The notes beneath the pieces are model-generated. The model saw only the letters and a program-made list of their open reading frames with translations. It searched no databases and was not told where the DNA came from. This document shows, piece by piece, positions 12,901 to 23,278 of a stretch of DNA of 64,000 nucleotides. Position 1 is the first letter of the stretch; each line of letters opens with the position of its first letter. This DNA comes from Phallusia mammillata (Eukaryota; Chordata; Ascidiacea; Phlebobranchia; Ascidiidae): assembly GCA_003260075.1 (NCBI GenBank), contig QLIY01000865.1:2852-66851 (forward strand), given 5' to 3'. The translations under genes and the position numbers were made by a program.

Positions 12901-15900
12901 TTAAGTGGTTTTATCACAAGCAAGCAATTAACCGTATGTTCCTGTGTGATTTCATATGGTCAGTGTTGAATACTCGAGTTACATGGTGCCAGTAATCATG
13001 TGACAAATGTTTACTGAACATAGCGTTGTATTATAAGCAAAGTTAAAAGCTATTCTGATTCGTGAATCTCTTTGTTTACCGTCCGTTGTCCCCAACTTTT
13101 AGGAACTGACCGTTGCAGTGATGCTCGGTACTCAATACGATGCCCCCAAAACTAAACACATAAAATCTCTGTTACAATATAGCTGAAGGAAACAAACATT
13201 TTTTTTACTAATTTCCACGCAAGAAGCTATGCTGACATCATTGTTTGGGGTTATATTCCAAACATGACCGGGCAAAATTTTCCATTGCTTAATGACTCGC
13301 TTTTATTGACTTGTAGTGGGCGTAACCCAGCGTGTAAATAGTTCCTATTCGTTTATTTATAGCATCAGACAGAAAATGAAATTCACAAATACGTGGCTCG
13401 TGCTGAGTAATGCTAAAATACGGAAGTGCTTCGTCTTTGGGACTTTTTGGGCCAAGTTTAAAACATGACATCGCATTCGATCATAGCATGCTAGATGACG
13501 CATTGAACTTGCCTAAAGAGTTTGTTTAAGACTGGGAAGTGTATAACAAGTCAAATCGTGACTTGTTAATTGCTTTCGGAAATAAGGGCTAAATGTAGTG
13601 GACCTATACAAATATAGGTTCATTTAAAGACATTGCAATGTCTTGTATATGACATTACCTTAAATTGTCAAATCGCGACAAACTATTCAAGTAGCACGGA
13701 CATAATTCAGGTCTTGACCGGTTTTCGTGAGTTTGCGCTCACTTACGACACATGAAAATTATTTTCAACACAAGACTGTATTCATTGTTTCACAATTTCA
13801 TTTGTGTCTGTTGATACCTAATGCACTGCAAAAATAATCGGAAAACACAATATTGCGAAATATTTTCTAAAAAAACACCAACAATCTGGCACTTCTTTCC
13901 TATAAATTTTAAGTAAATAACACCGTTTTTGTTGACGTAATCCGAATTGTCTTTGTTTTGGTGAGTTTTATGTAGTTCATATACTAGAAAAAGGCGTAAA
14001 TGCCATCGGCTAAAGAGCACGATCTTAAGCACACTTGTATTCTTGTTTAGGTTCTGTTTGGGAGCAGATCAAAGTTGTACGTGTTTCATCGGGACACCAA
14101 GGAATGGAAGGAACGCGGTTTGGGCGAAATCAAACTGCTGCAAAATACCGAGTCATTCAAAATCCGCCTCGTCATGAGAAGAGAACAAGTAAACAATCTA
14201 CTTTAAAAACATACTCTGTACCAGCCAACTCCACTATGTCCTACAAAACTTTTTGTTTTTAAGGTTTTAAAAGTTTGTCTGAATCACCACGTGACAATGG
14301 ACATGGCCTTCACTAACAAAGACCCGAAATGTTTGATGTGGACTGCCACCGACTTTTCGGACTCAGACAAACCGAACGGAGAGGTTGGTTAAGTTTAGAT
14401 TACCAGACACACCCATGAACATATTCAAAATACCGCAAAGTTGATGTAAAATTTTGTTTAAACAGTGGCAAGGTGATTTTTATCTAGACAAATAACTTAT
14501 TGGTCACTCTTGATACCAGAAGAGAATTGTATACTTACATATTGTGGAAACCTGGTTTTGACAACGTGTACAAATATCAGCAATACATTTGGGTCATACT
14601 ATTGTTAACAACATCGACCATTAATGAAAAAAGGTGCCTTGGTCATTCATAATGCCACCGTGACTTTTCTGTTCAGCTTCCCCCCCCCCCTTGGGTCATA
14701 CTATTGTTAACAACATCGACCATTAATGAAAAAAGGTGTCTTGGTCATTCATAATGCCACCGTGGCTTTTCTGTTTAGCTTTTGCAATTTGCAATCAAGT
14801 TTAAGACTCCCGAAATCGCATCTACCTTCCTGGAAGCTGTGGACGAAGCCAAACAAGCGGCAACAGACGGGAAACTTATGGACTCTTATCATGGAAGCGT
14901 GGAACAATCTTGTAAGTTTTCCTGTCTTTCACACTTTTCCACTTTGTCAAATTCGACCTACGCTTTGTGTGTTTACTGTTTTGCATACAGCATAAATAAA
15001 CCATGAGAAGGCAAAAACAAACTTTCACAACCAAAAGAAATGTTTTTTGACCAGAAACAAACAAGCCAATATATTTGTATAAAGCATGACGTTTCGACAT
15101 CAACTTGTGTCATTCCCAAATGAATAAATCTAAAATCAAGTAGCGCGTAAAAACAGTAAAAGCAGTCAAAAAGGCAATTTTTTGAATAGTGACCACAAAT
15201 AACTTATATATGCAACTCTTCAGTCCATGTGGCTCGCCAAATTACAAAAACAATTCGTTACGTATAGTCCTCATGACTAAAGTTTGTTCATGCAAGTGCA
15301 GTCACCAGCGTCACATCATTTTGTTTCTATTTAAACACTTGTTATATAACAAGAGAACAATGTTATCCTTGTAAGGAAGTCGTCTGTTTGACATCAGATC
15401 AATCATTCAATGTAACAGGGTTCGTAGTTGACGTCCTGTGTCAAAATCAGTGTTTTTAGCCAGACATGCCTAAATTGGTAATTTTGTTGTTTTTTGTCTG
15501 TACCTTAACAACTAATGCTTTTTTCCATTTAACAGTTTAATAAAATAAACTTTGGTAATTCTTATGGACATATTCAAGTGTACATACCATGTTTGGGTGC
15601 ATCAAGATATAATTCCATGCGTTTCAATGCAGTTGTGAATTTATAAACAGACACAACTGCACCGGAGGACGAGTCGATTGTTTCTGGTGGTGGGGACACG
15701 TCAAAATCATCGCAGAGATCTCCTGTGAAGCCCATCGCCGCCGCTCCTTTGTTTTCCTTCGCCAATGTTGAAAGTCCGCTCCAAAAGGATTTCGGGAAAG
15801 GCTTTAAATTCGGCGAAAACCTTTTCAGTAAGATTCTAATGAAAATGCTTTCTGCGGTTATACTTTGCAAAAAAAATAAATCGAATTTGTTTATAAACTC

Positions 15901-18900
15901 TTTTGTGTGTGTCAATTTGTTTTGTCGCAATGCCATTTTTGTTTGAAGCTAAAGGTCCGAAACCGGCAGCCGATTCATCCAATTTCAACTTTAGTTCAAT
16001 TTCTTTTAACTTTGGAAGTACGAGCACACCAGCACCAGTCAGCACTCAACCCGATAAACCTCCAGCAAGTCAGGTCGGTGTTCAAATTTGTGAACATTCT
16101 GCTTGCTAAAGTACTTTGAAAGTCACACTAACCAGTTCTTTATAGTTTAAAAAATCGTTCGAAATGACACAGCTATTTTCAAAACATAAAACGTACATTT
16201 TATTAAACGACCGAAAAATATTCTGTGTTAAATCTTATGCGAAAAAAATTGTCCGCGTAAGCACCCAGTTCGTTAAGAAATTAAAATCCTTTTCCATTTC
16301 TCCATAACAGGTGGAAAAGCCAGCTGTGATCAAATCATTGTTCGGTCATGACCCACCTTCCGCTGTTGGTGCCTCGTCAAGCGCTCCACAACCTTTTACC
16401 GACGTATTTGCAAAACCAAAGACAGCTGTGGCACCCTTTAAGTTTTCGTCCACAAACTATAACAACACCAATGCCGGCGCTAATGCACAAGACAAAAGTA
16501 TGTTCTGATCGATCGATGAAATGCTTGACTGTATTTACCCACCTATATGCCATGCCCCCCCCCCTTCGTCCACAAACTATAACAACACCAATGCCGGCGC
16601 TAATGCACAAGATGACAAAAGTATGTTCTGATCGATCGATGAGATGCTTGACTGTATTTACCCACCTATATGCCATCAGTTTGGTGCTGTTTTATCCATT
16701 TATAATAGTGGTCCCAACTTTTTTCTGGTAACCATCTCTTTCAATAATTTGGGTCACCCATCCGAAATTTCCCGGCAGCTATTTTGTTTAAATATATTCG
16801 AAATAAAAAATGAGGTGTGATATGATTGGAAGAAAAAAAAATCAGAAATCGTATTTTTATACTTATGAGCAGGAGTTATATGAGCAGTATTTTCTATGGT
16901 GTAATCCTTTAAAACTGTTTTGTTTAAATCTTGGAGTTAAACTTTTTTTGGCATTCACCGACCATTAGGGTTCTTGAAACCCAGTTATGGAACCACTTGT
17001 TTACAATCTTCTGGATCGTTGAATTCATCATAAAACTCTAAACTGTGACCATGCGTCTTGTTGCATCACATTGCACAATCTTTTGTGGCTTCGTAGGCAC
17101 ACGCCCCGTTCCTAGCGATGATCCCTCCCAAGACGTGATATTCGTGTGGGAGGCCACGCCCACAGAAGATCAGCGACAACGAGCCATTCAGCTTCGTCTC
17201 CCTCCCACCTTCTTTTTGTACGAGGACGAAACTGGCCTGGAAGGTTCGTTGAGTGTGAAACCGTTACCAAAATACCTGAAAAACTGGATGTATTTATTTC
17301 CACCACTGCTTGTGTATTTGTGTCCCGTTGTAACTCCAGTAGCCGTTTATATTGTAATCCAAATTGTCTTCACATATGTCTTTGAGTGTTCCAAACCATT
17401 TGTCCACATTGTCACTGCTCTTGCATACCTTTGTCAGTTCAATTTAAGATTGCCGAAGCGTTTTACAGGAGGACCCATTGTTTTTTTAGTTCTTGCCCAT
17501 ATTTCTTAAGTCATTCATCCTTAATGTAAAAAAACGTTTCTTTATTAATAGACCTTGATAGCGATGAGGAGGACCGAATATTTGACTACATCAGGCAAAG
17601 AGACAATCCCGAAGAAGACGTCGCGGAGGAGAACCAATCATATGCTCCCGATCAGTCACGTGAAACAACCGGTGACTACACAGCCCCCGAGACACCCCCA
17701 CCTGAAGGTAAGCTTAACAGCATACTCACAACATGGTCGCGAAAGCCAAGTTGCGGGATAGTTTATTGGGGGATTTGTTTTCCAATGCTGCTATAACGTT
17801 TCCTTAGTTGCAGAGGAGTCAAAATCCGAACCACAGAGGGTTGAAGTGGAAATTGAAGAAGAACCACCTGAACAGACCGAGAACCCGGCGGAACCTGTGC
17901 AGTCTGTTTCGGAAGGAGGAAACCTGTTCGGAAACTTTACCTCCTCAACGTTCACGTTTGCAGCTATGGCTTCAAGTGCTACCAACAACCAGTCGTTCGG
18001 TAGCAGAAAAGATGCAGCGGTAAGTGTGATTGTTAGGTAACTTCGTCCTGTCAGTTAGGCCAGTCATACGTGATGTACAACTTTTGTAAGTACTGTTTTG
18101 TATTTGTAAAAAAACGTCTGTTACCTATCAATCACAAACCTCCCAAATGTGTTCAGTTCCAAACCTTTAATCGGAGATTGAGTTTATATATTTCTGATTG
18201 TTTGCCGCTTTTTTATTTAGTTCAACGTTTCTGCCGCGGATAAGGTGTTGTTCAGCAACGTCGAAAAAGAGCAAGACCCTGAAGCTTATGATCCAGAATA
18301 CAAACCAGCAATGGCTGAACCTCCGCCCAAGATTGAGGTGAAAACCGGGGAAGAAGACGAAGAGGTCAGTTACAGGCCTTAAAAAAGATTCCACGTTCAA
18401 TTTACAACAACGCAAATTGGTTCTTTTTAAAACAATTGTCTTTTCCACAGTGTACAGGTTCAGAAAGCTATATTGGCGTACATTTACTTAAGTATAATCA
18501 TATTACACATCGAATGTTTGATTCTTGTCGTAATCTGTATTCGCCACTGTGACGTCACATACATATGACGTCTCAAAATAATAAATAATAATTTAACACT
18601 GATTCTATTTTTAGATGTTTAAGAGGTCGTTCGTATTTGATTGTGCCTAAAAGTGTGGCGTAACATTTGACCCAATAGCCTCGGCTTCCATATAAAAAAA
18701 CTGTTGTGACTACTAGACAGCCACGTTACACGGCGAATTACCAAGTCAATAAGTCATGTGCAGCAGTTTTTTTTTATAGAATCGTTGACTCGGTTTCCGA
18801 AAACTGTAAATATGTTCACCGACGTGTGATGACTCTATGGTGATGCTTAGTTTTTACTGATATTCCTGGTAGGAAGGCCCAACACATTTGCATGTATATG

Positions 18901-20854
18901 GTAAAATTTCACGAGACACTTAGCAATTTAGGTTAAGGTCAGTACTCCTTACATACGTACGCAAATGTAGCGGGTATAATAAAGTACGCTACAGTTACAA
19001 ACACATTATTATTTTTTGGAACATGTCGTGTGAACACTAATTTCCAACCTGTTTTGAGCCCAATTTGTTATAGAGTAGAAAGAAATCAGTTTGTGAAGAT
19101 GATATATTCTGTTTTGCAATTTGTAACTGGCACTTAATATACTGGGTACATCATGTTTAATGAAACACACCCAATGTCATTTCAACAAAAAAGCATGTTA
19201 TTTAAAACTCTTTTGGTTTTGAGGTTTCGTGGTTTCGTTTTATAAAACCCATTCTCACTTTTATTTTTCTGAAAAAACACATATCTCCAAAATACGACTT
19301 GATCCAGCTGTCCTTGAAAACATGGACCAAGTAGCGAAAAAAATCAAGCTTTAGCGAAATCATACAGCAGCGAATATGTTGTGTTATGTCGTTTTGATTT
19401 TCAAACAAAAAGTTGTTCAACCTTTTGTTACGTGATAAGGCCTCATCTACGCCATTTTGTTTCCAAAATAATACAGCAGGTAAAGGGAAAAATACATAAA
19501 TTGTCTTATTTTTACAAACTGAAATGCTTTAACGCGAATTTGATTGGCCAAATGTTAGAACCCAAAAGTTTCGTACAATTTGGGCATTCAAATTCGCGTT
19601 AAAGCTGGCGCACCTGCCATACACCATCTAAATTTCACTTCTTATGAAAACTCCCAAACCTGGCTTAAAAATTTCGTGACCCTATGTTAAGATAAAATGA
19701 TTTTATCGATTAAAACATATTTCGTGTTGCAAGTTCGCTGTTAACAAGTTGGCTACTTTACATAAAGGAGTACAACGTGTTTTATTGTACAACGTGTTTT
19801 TCTTCTGCAGGTAATTTTCCAGGAACGATGTAAGTTGTATCGCTTCGATCAGGCTGGGGACGCGTGGAAAGAACGCGGTTTAGGAGACATCAAAATTTTG
19901 CATCATCCCATACACAACAGCTACAGGGTTGTTATGCGACGAGAACAGGTAAATAAAGATTTTTCTACCTACACAAACACCCGCCTCTTTCGGTGCTGAA
20001 TTCCTATTCGGCGTAAAAGCCCTTGTCCTGACTTAAATTTACCTGTAATAGGTAAGCCATATGATTTAATTATTTCGGCACATGAGACATGATTTTAATC
20101 TCAAATTAAATCGGTATAAGTGGAAATCGACTGTAATTGCCACTTACAGATGTCGGTTTTACTGACGCACCCCCCCCCCGTGCTGAATTCCTATTCGGCG
20201 TAAAAGCCCTTGTCCTGACTTAAATTTGCCTGTAATAGGTAAGCCATATGATTTAATTATTTCGACACATGAGACATGATTTTAATCTCAAATTAAATCG
20301 CCTTTAGTTTTGTGTTCTAAAATTAGGTGTAAGTGGAAATCGACTGTAATTGCCACTTACAGGTGCCGGTTTTACTGACGCTAATATTTGTTTACACATT
20401 TTCCCCAAAAATTCTTTGGCAAAAGTTGGCTCAAAATTTGCTTTTCACAGTAAGTAAACAAAGCGATCCCCAAAACAAACTTTTGTGATGCAGGTTTTAA
20501 AAGTTTGCGCCAACCATCTCATCAAGCCAGGTATGAGATTGATATCAAGCACAGAAAAGTCGTGGATGTATGTCGCACAAGATAACGCCGGTAAGAACGT
20601 GGTAGTAAGGTGTAAACGTGATTGATAAACGTGTGCTAGTCCTAACATTGTCCATGTTCGTGACCTTGAGCAAAAATACCCGAGAGGCTATTTTTTGCCT
20701 TTGTTTGTGTACTTGGTGAAGGTGTTTATCCGAAAAGTGTTTTGATAATACAGAGGGTACAACCACGATTGAAAAATTCACGGTTCGATTCAAGTACCCT
20801 GAGATCGCCAACCACTTCAAGCAAGCATGGGATCGCTGCACAGGCCAAGAATGA
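1..20854 (+). CDS. RANBP2: RANBP2/Nup358-like nucleoporin, 5'-truncated by the window start
   Basis: This is the 3' part of a giant nucleoporin gene of the cytoplasmic filaments of the nuclear pore, which bind RanGTP. I traced about 40 exons with GT-AG borders. Reading phase was checked at nearly every junction, and the protein ends at a TGA at 20852-20854. Domain order is RanBD1, FG/zinc-finger block, acidic segment with an LPPHF repeat, RanBD2, linker, RanBD3, linker with an LPPTFF repeat, RanBD4, stop. Four RanBDs, C-x2-C...C-x2-C zinc fingers and FG repeats in one polypeptide are diagnostic of RANBP2. The N-terminal TPR region must lie upstream of base 1. The vertebrate IR1-M-IR2 SUMO-ligase segment and C-terminal cyclophilin domain are not seen. 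Eight C-run tandem duplications fall in the gene or its 3' flank (given separately), so exon copy number is uncertain. Confidence 0.93.
1516..4489 (+). repeat. Tandem duplication with C-runs, RANBP2 zinc-finger block
   Basis: Bases 1516-2909 recur at 3088-4489 (constant offset 1,572 in the first part), introns included, with few mismatches. Between the copies are C10 (2911-2920), a 154-bp spacer, and C13 (3075-3087). The spacer is a third, shortened version of the second zinc-finger exon: its zinc-binding core is missing between two GCTG motifs. Exon phases would let the copied exons be spliced in frame. Confidence 0.92.
5124..5231. mobile_element. Small foldback (MITE-like) element
   Basis: The 23-bp arms 5124-5146 and 5209-5231 are perfect inverted repeats beginning ACTGAAAACTTTGACAAG, around a 62-bp AT-rich loop. 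It lies in a RANBP2 intron. No target-site duplication was recognised. Confidence 0.6.
6819..7964 (+). other. RANBP2: Acidic segment with first LPPHF repeat and FG exons
   Basis: Exons 6819-6934, 7172-7349, 7648-7728 and 7798-7964 join in phase. They encode an Asp/Glu-rich stretch, then [13 protein letters not shown] followed after about 15 residues by LPPHFYNY. This resembles the hydrophobic-core-plus-LPPTFF repeat that accompanies RanBDs in vertebrate RANBP2. DVICV flanked by acidic residues also fits a SUMO-interaction motif (inference). The last exon has FNFSG and MFSQQ motifs and leads into RanBD2. Confidence 0.8.
8917..9032 (+). pseudogene. tRNA-like fragment (tRNA-derived SINE or degenerate tRNA)
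   Basis: GGTTCGAATCC at 9010-9020 is a perfect B box in a 5-bp T stem (GTGGG/CCCAC) followed by CGCAGGA. About 80 bp upstream, GGGTAGCCGAG resembles the A box of serine/leucine tRNAs. The 5' acceptor strand does not pair with the 3' strand and the element is too long for a tRNA. It is probably a tRNA-derived SINE remnant in a RANBP2 intron. Confidence 0.5.
9044..9054 (+). repeat. Isolated C11 run without obvious flanking duplication
   Basis: Eleven C in a RANBP2 intron, next to a tRNA-like fragment. Unlike the other long C/G runs, I see no copied sequence on its two sides. Confidence 0.85.
10059..11246 (+). repeat. Tandem duplication joined by C10 (10644-10653)
   Basis: Bases 10059-10643 recur at 10654-11246 with scattered substitutions and small indels. 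Two RANBP2 linker exons and their introns are included. Confidence 0.92.
11335..11460 (+). mobile_element. Palindromic MITE-like element, copy 1 (copy 2 about 11567-11690)
   Basis: The left part (AGTATATTTGTGTAAAACGT) is roughly the reverse complement of the right part (ACGTTATGTTTTACACAC), with GTTGCGATGGCAAC and GACACAAGTTGCCG between. A related half-copy lies at 15053-15130. There is no coding capacity. Family unknown. Confidence 0.5.
11684..11724 (+). repeat. (GTTT)n microsatellite
   Basis: About ten GTTT units. A shorter version lies at 11450-11472 in the first duplicated unit. Confidence 0.85.
12065..14050 (+). other. Large RANBP2 intron, no gene seen
   Basis: About 2 kb of unique AT-rich sequence inside RanBD3. 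Near 12455-12500 is CTGATGAAGGCGATAATG followed by CAAAACGTCGG, a motif arrangement common in dispersed repeats. No coding region is supported. Confidence 0.6.
14589..14780 (+). repeat. Tandem duplication joined by C11 (14680-14690)
   Basis: Bases 14589-14679 recur at 14691-14780 with few mismatches. The unit carries the pyrimidine-AG acceptor of the following RANBP2 exon, so the acceptor is present twice. Confidence 0.9.
15651..18019 (+). other. RANBP2: Linker with FG motifs and second LPPTFF repeat
   Basis: Exons 15651-15827, 15949-16073, 16311-16497, 17097-17243, 17552-17707 and 17808-18019. They carry FG-type motifs ([29 protein letters not shown]). The fourth exon encodes [14 protein letters not shown] followed by [10 protein letters not shown], matching the repeat next to RanBDs in vertebrate RANBP2. 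The following exons are acidic. I see no clear IR1-M-IR2 SUMO E3 sequence. Confidence 0.8.
16445..16677 (+). repeat. Tandem duplication joined by C10 (16555-16564)
   Basis: Bases 16445-16553 recur at 16565-16677. The unit holds the 3' end of exon 16311-16497 with its GTATGT donor. The second copy has an extra GAT codon (AQDDK instead of AQDK). Confidence 0.92.
18365..19810 (+). other. Large RANBP2 intron inside RanBD4
   Basis: About 1.4 kb without coding signal. It holds one perfect CRE palindrome (18550-18557) and a foldback element near 19.5 kb. Confidence 0.6.
19526..19605. mobile_element. Foldback element, 28-bp imperfect inverted repeats
   Basis: Arms 19526-19553 and 19578-19605 begin GCTTTAACGCGAATTTGA and pair with about three mismatches. 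There is no coding capacity. It is MITE-like by structure only. Confidence 0.55.
19993..20378 (+). repeat. Tandem duplication joined by C10 (20170-20179)
   Basis: Bases 19993-20169 recur at 20180-20378, within the intron before the RanBD4 VLK exon. The second copy has an internal insertion of about 28 bp. Confidence 0.9.
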
Positions 20855-20975
20855 CCTTCCACAACTGTCAAGTTTACCGTTCTCAATTGTGTCTAGTTCA
20901 ACTTCTGTCAGTGTATGTTTTTGTGACAAAAAACTTTCGTTATGTAAATCACCCTCTGGTCACTTCGGTGCTACA

Positions 20976-21251
20976 AAAAAGACGTGACACGTGTCACCTG
21001 GTGTCACTTGACACTTACACACATTAAGTGATGGTTTTGAATCGCATTTTTGCAAATAAAATCTTCTGTCGGATTCCGCTAAACTTTGTCGCTTTGTCAT
21101 CACTATGACCCCCCCCCCAAAAAGACGTGACACGTGTCACCTGGTGTCACTTGACACTTACACACAATAAGTGATGGTTTTGAATCGCATTTTTGCTAAT
21201 AAAATCTTCTGTCGGATTCCGCTGAACTTTGTCGCTTTGTCATCACTATGG
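20976..21251 (+). repeat. Tandem duplication joined by C10 (21109-21118)
   Basis: Bases 20976-21108 recur at 21119-21251 in the RANBP2 3' UTR. Each copy holds the polyadenylation signal. Confidence 0.9.
21055..21060 (+). terminator. Polyadenylation signal AATAAA of RANBP2
   Basis: AATAAA lies about 200 bp after the stop codon. It falls inside the first unit of a C-run duplication. The second copy (AATAAA near 21199) is also intact. Confidence 0.6.
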
Positions 21252-21365
21252 AGTAATGCTGAGTTGTGACGTAGTGCTGCTTGCTTAGGTCGTGACTTGC
21301 TCGGGGGGAAATAAGAAGCAGTGATCACGGCGCTGCTGTCTGTCAGTCTTGTGACAGCATCAATG

Positions 21366-21658
21366 AAAGCAAAAGATGGAACAGGCGATTTACTGTTTGG
21401 CAGACAAACAAACAGCGACAACGCTGACTGTCGATGTTTGTATTTGTAAGCCACAGTAATTGCGGTGTCGTTTTGGTGTCGCACTACAGGAACAATCTGC
21501 GCCGGCTCCCCCCCCCCAAAGCAAAAGATGGAACAGGCGATTTACTGTTTGGCAGACAAACAAACGGCGACAACGCTGACTGTCGATATTTGTATTTGTA
21601 AGCCACAGTAATTGCGGTGTCGTTTTGGTGTTGCACTACAGGAACAATCTGCGCCGGC
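21366..21658 (+). repeat. Tandem duplication joined by C10 (21508-21517)
   Basis: Bases 21366-21507 recur at 21518-21658 with few substitutions, downstream of RANBP2. Confidence 0.9.
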
Positions 21659-22222
21659 CATTGTGGATGTTCGCAATTATCTCGCGGTCTGCACAATTAG
21701 GCCTGCGAATAACCCAGGGGTTTGGCCTGTGTATATTTTGTGAGGCCGAGTTCTAACGTAGGCGAGGGCAAATCGAGGTAAGAAGAATTATTCCGTAAAT
21801 GGAATTTATTAAAAAATTATTGTTTTAGGAGCCGCAGCGGTTCAACGTGATCGTAAGCTTGTTAAATCGACTGTAAGCTACTTGAAAGTCACTGTCAGGT
21901 TGTTAGATATCGGTAAACAATACCATTAGGCTACCACGTTTTCATCGTTAAATGGTTGCAAGTAATTGTTTTAAACAAACTTGTCCATTGCACAGAGCCT
22001 ATATAATTAGCATCCATTAGCGCAGTAGGTCATAGTGTCTTTGTCAATTGGGTTCAACTTTGCTCGATACAGCTCAGCATTTGGTCTTGAGTCATAGTGT
22101 GGGGAGGGGTTTGTTTGCTGTAGAAGGGTAGTCTATAATAGTTCAATTTTTATTTTACAGAACAATGTTTTTTAGAACTGTAGGCTACAGTATTATATTC
22201 ACTAAAATAAGTTCACATCAAA

Positions 22223-23278
22223 ATGGACGTTAATAACACGACAAATAATGGTTTTCCGATACCAAACGATTTTACAACTGGTGACTGGATTATCTACGGA
22301 ATTATCGTTATCCAGTTTGTATTGGCAGTTTACGTATTTGGCGCCTTGGTGTGCTATGTCTTTGCCCGGGGCAGCATTGACCACCGAAATGAAATGCATC
22401 GGAAGCACAACGGTCCTCTACACGACTCTGCAAACAGCCACGTCGAATCGAGTAGCAATGGAAATCACAAATTTAATGGATTCAGCACAAGGAAGGCCAC
22501 CACACGAAGTGTGGACAAAGGGGCAGCTTTGTACAGGCTCGGCATGTTGGTAATATGCGTGTGCACAGCCTTTTTGTGCTTGGTCCATTTTGCCTTGGAG
22601 CAGGCCATTTTGTTTACCATCGACGATGTCTATGCCCTTCAGCTCGCTGATAGGTATGTCTACGGTGGACTCATCGTCCTCGGGTATGCGTTCTTCTGGA
22701 TTCGACAAAGACTATTTTATAACGATGCATCTCCGATTCGCCATCTGCACAAAAACCGATTCCTCAGGGTCTGCAGCTCGCTGTCCTTGGTGTTTGTTAT
22801 ACTGAACGCCACTACACAAATGGTTCTGGTGTGGTTTTGGCACGTGAAATTCGACGAGATATACGAAGCTATTTCGTGGCTAATTGGCTGCACACTAGTG
22901 CAAAGCACTCTGCTCATACTGTTCCTGTATCCTTTATTCGTACTCAACAAGCAAAGGAAGCGTTTCTTTGGGAAAGACTCTGAAGGAAGAATGTCAATCG
23001 CATCTGACGGAATACAGGCACTTCTTCGAAGATGCTTATTTCTGGCTGTAGGTCACTTTTTTACAGACTTCTTAAACGTCATTTTACGGATCGTGAACAA
23101 TGATGTCGCCAATACTCAATTAGCGTTCGGTGTCATGCTATTCACCGACCTAAACTGTTTGTGTAACACAGCAGGACTTGTTGGGTCTTTCAGCAATTGG
23201 CAAATGATGATATTTCCTTGGAAAGCCCTCTGCGACAGGAATCACGAAAACGCATCGCCCGTAGCCGTTCCAATGTAA
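22223..23278 (+). CDS. Intronless seven-transmembrane protein A, unrecognised family
   Basis: A 351-residue protein in one uninterrupted reading frame. I do not recognise the family. Hydrophobic segments fall at about residues 22-48, 103-125, 142-160, 181-205, 218-241, 270-290 and 299-323, giving seven helices. Two overlapping N-glycosylation sequons (NNTT) in the short N-terminus suggest an outside N-terminus. The loop between helices 1 and 2 is long, polar and rich in Ser, His and Asn. FWIRQRLFY lies at the end of helix 3, NKQRKRF after helix 5, and SFSNWQ with FPWKALC after helix 7. No DRY or NPxxY motif is seen, so rhodopsin-class GPCR identity is not supported. A paralogue lies 1.5 kb downstream on the same strand. 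Receptor function is only a guess. Confidence 0.85.
   Translation: MDVNNTTNNGFPIPNDFTTGDWIIYGIIVIQFVLAVYVFGALVCYVFARGSIDHRNEMHRKHNGPLHDSANSHVESSSNGNHKFNGFSTRKATTRSVDKGAALYRLGMLVICVCTAFLCLVHFALEQAILFTIDDVYALQLADRYVYGGLIVLGYAFFWIRQRLFYNDASPIRHLHKNRFLRVCSSLSLVFVILNATTQMVLVWFWHVKFDEIYEAISWLIGCTLVQSTLLILFLYPLFVLNKQRKRFFGKDSEGRMSIASDGIQALLRRCLFLAVGHFFTDFLNVILRIVNNDVANTQLAFGVMLFTDLNCLCNTAGLVGSFSNWQMMIFPWKALCDRNHENASPVAVPM

Larger units (their letters stand above)
11974..14911 (+). other. RANBP2: RanBD3 coding exons
   Basis: Exons 11974-12064, 14051-14188, 14264-14383 and 14779-14911 encode [20 protein letters not shown], then [12 protein letters not shown]...[12 protein letters not shown]...LVMRREQ, then [14 protein letters not shown] and [16 protein letters not shown]. 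The first intron (12065-14050) is about 2 kb. A short duplication at 14589-14780 provides two copies of the acceptor for the last exon. Confidence 0.92.
18221..20854 (+). other. RANBP2: RanBD4 coding exons and protein C-terminus
   Basis: Exons 18221-18364, 19811-19948, 20494-20590 and 20754-20854 encode [15 protein letters not shown], then [12 protein letters not shown]...[12 protein letters not shown]...[21 protein letters not shown] and [20 protein letters not shown], ending at TGA. Only eight residues follow the last RanBD helix, so there is no room for the cyclophilin domain of vertebrate RANBP2. Confidence 0.92.
20855..22222 (+). other. RANBP2 3' UTR and intergenic region
   Basis: Contains two C-run duplications. 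GAG|GTAAGA near 21776 and TTTTACAG at 22153-22160 could frame a 5' UTR intron of the downstream seven-transmembrane gene (inference). No other gene is seen. Confidence 0.5.

Noticed and set aside
16377-16676. Minus-strand 99-residue open frame with internal repeat
   Set aside because: It is an antisense shadow of the RANBP2 exon and its C-run duplication.
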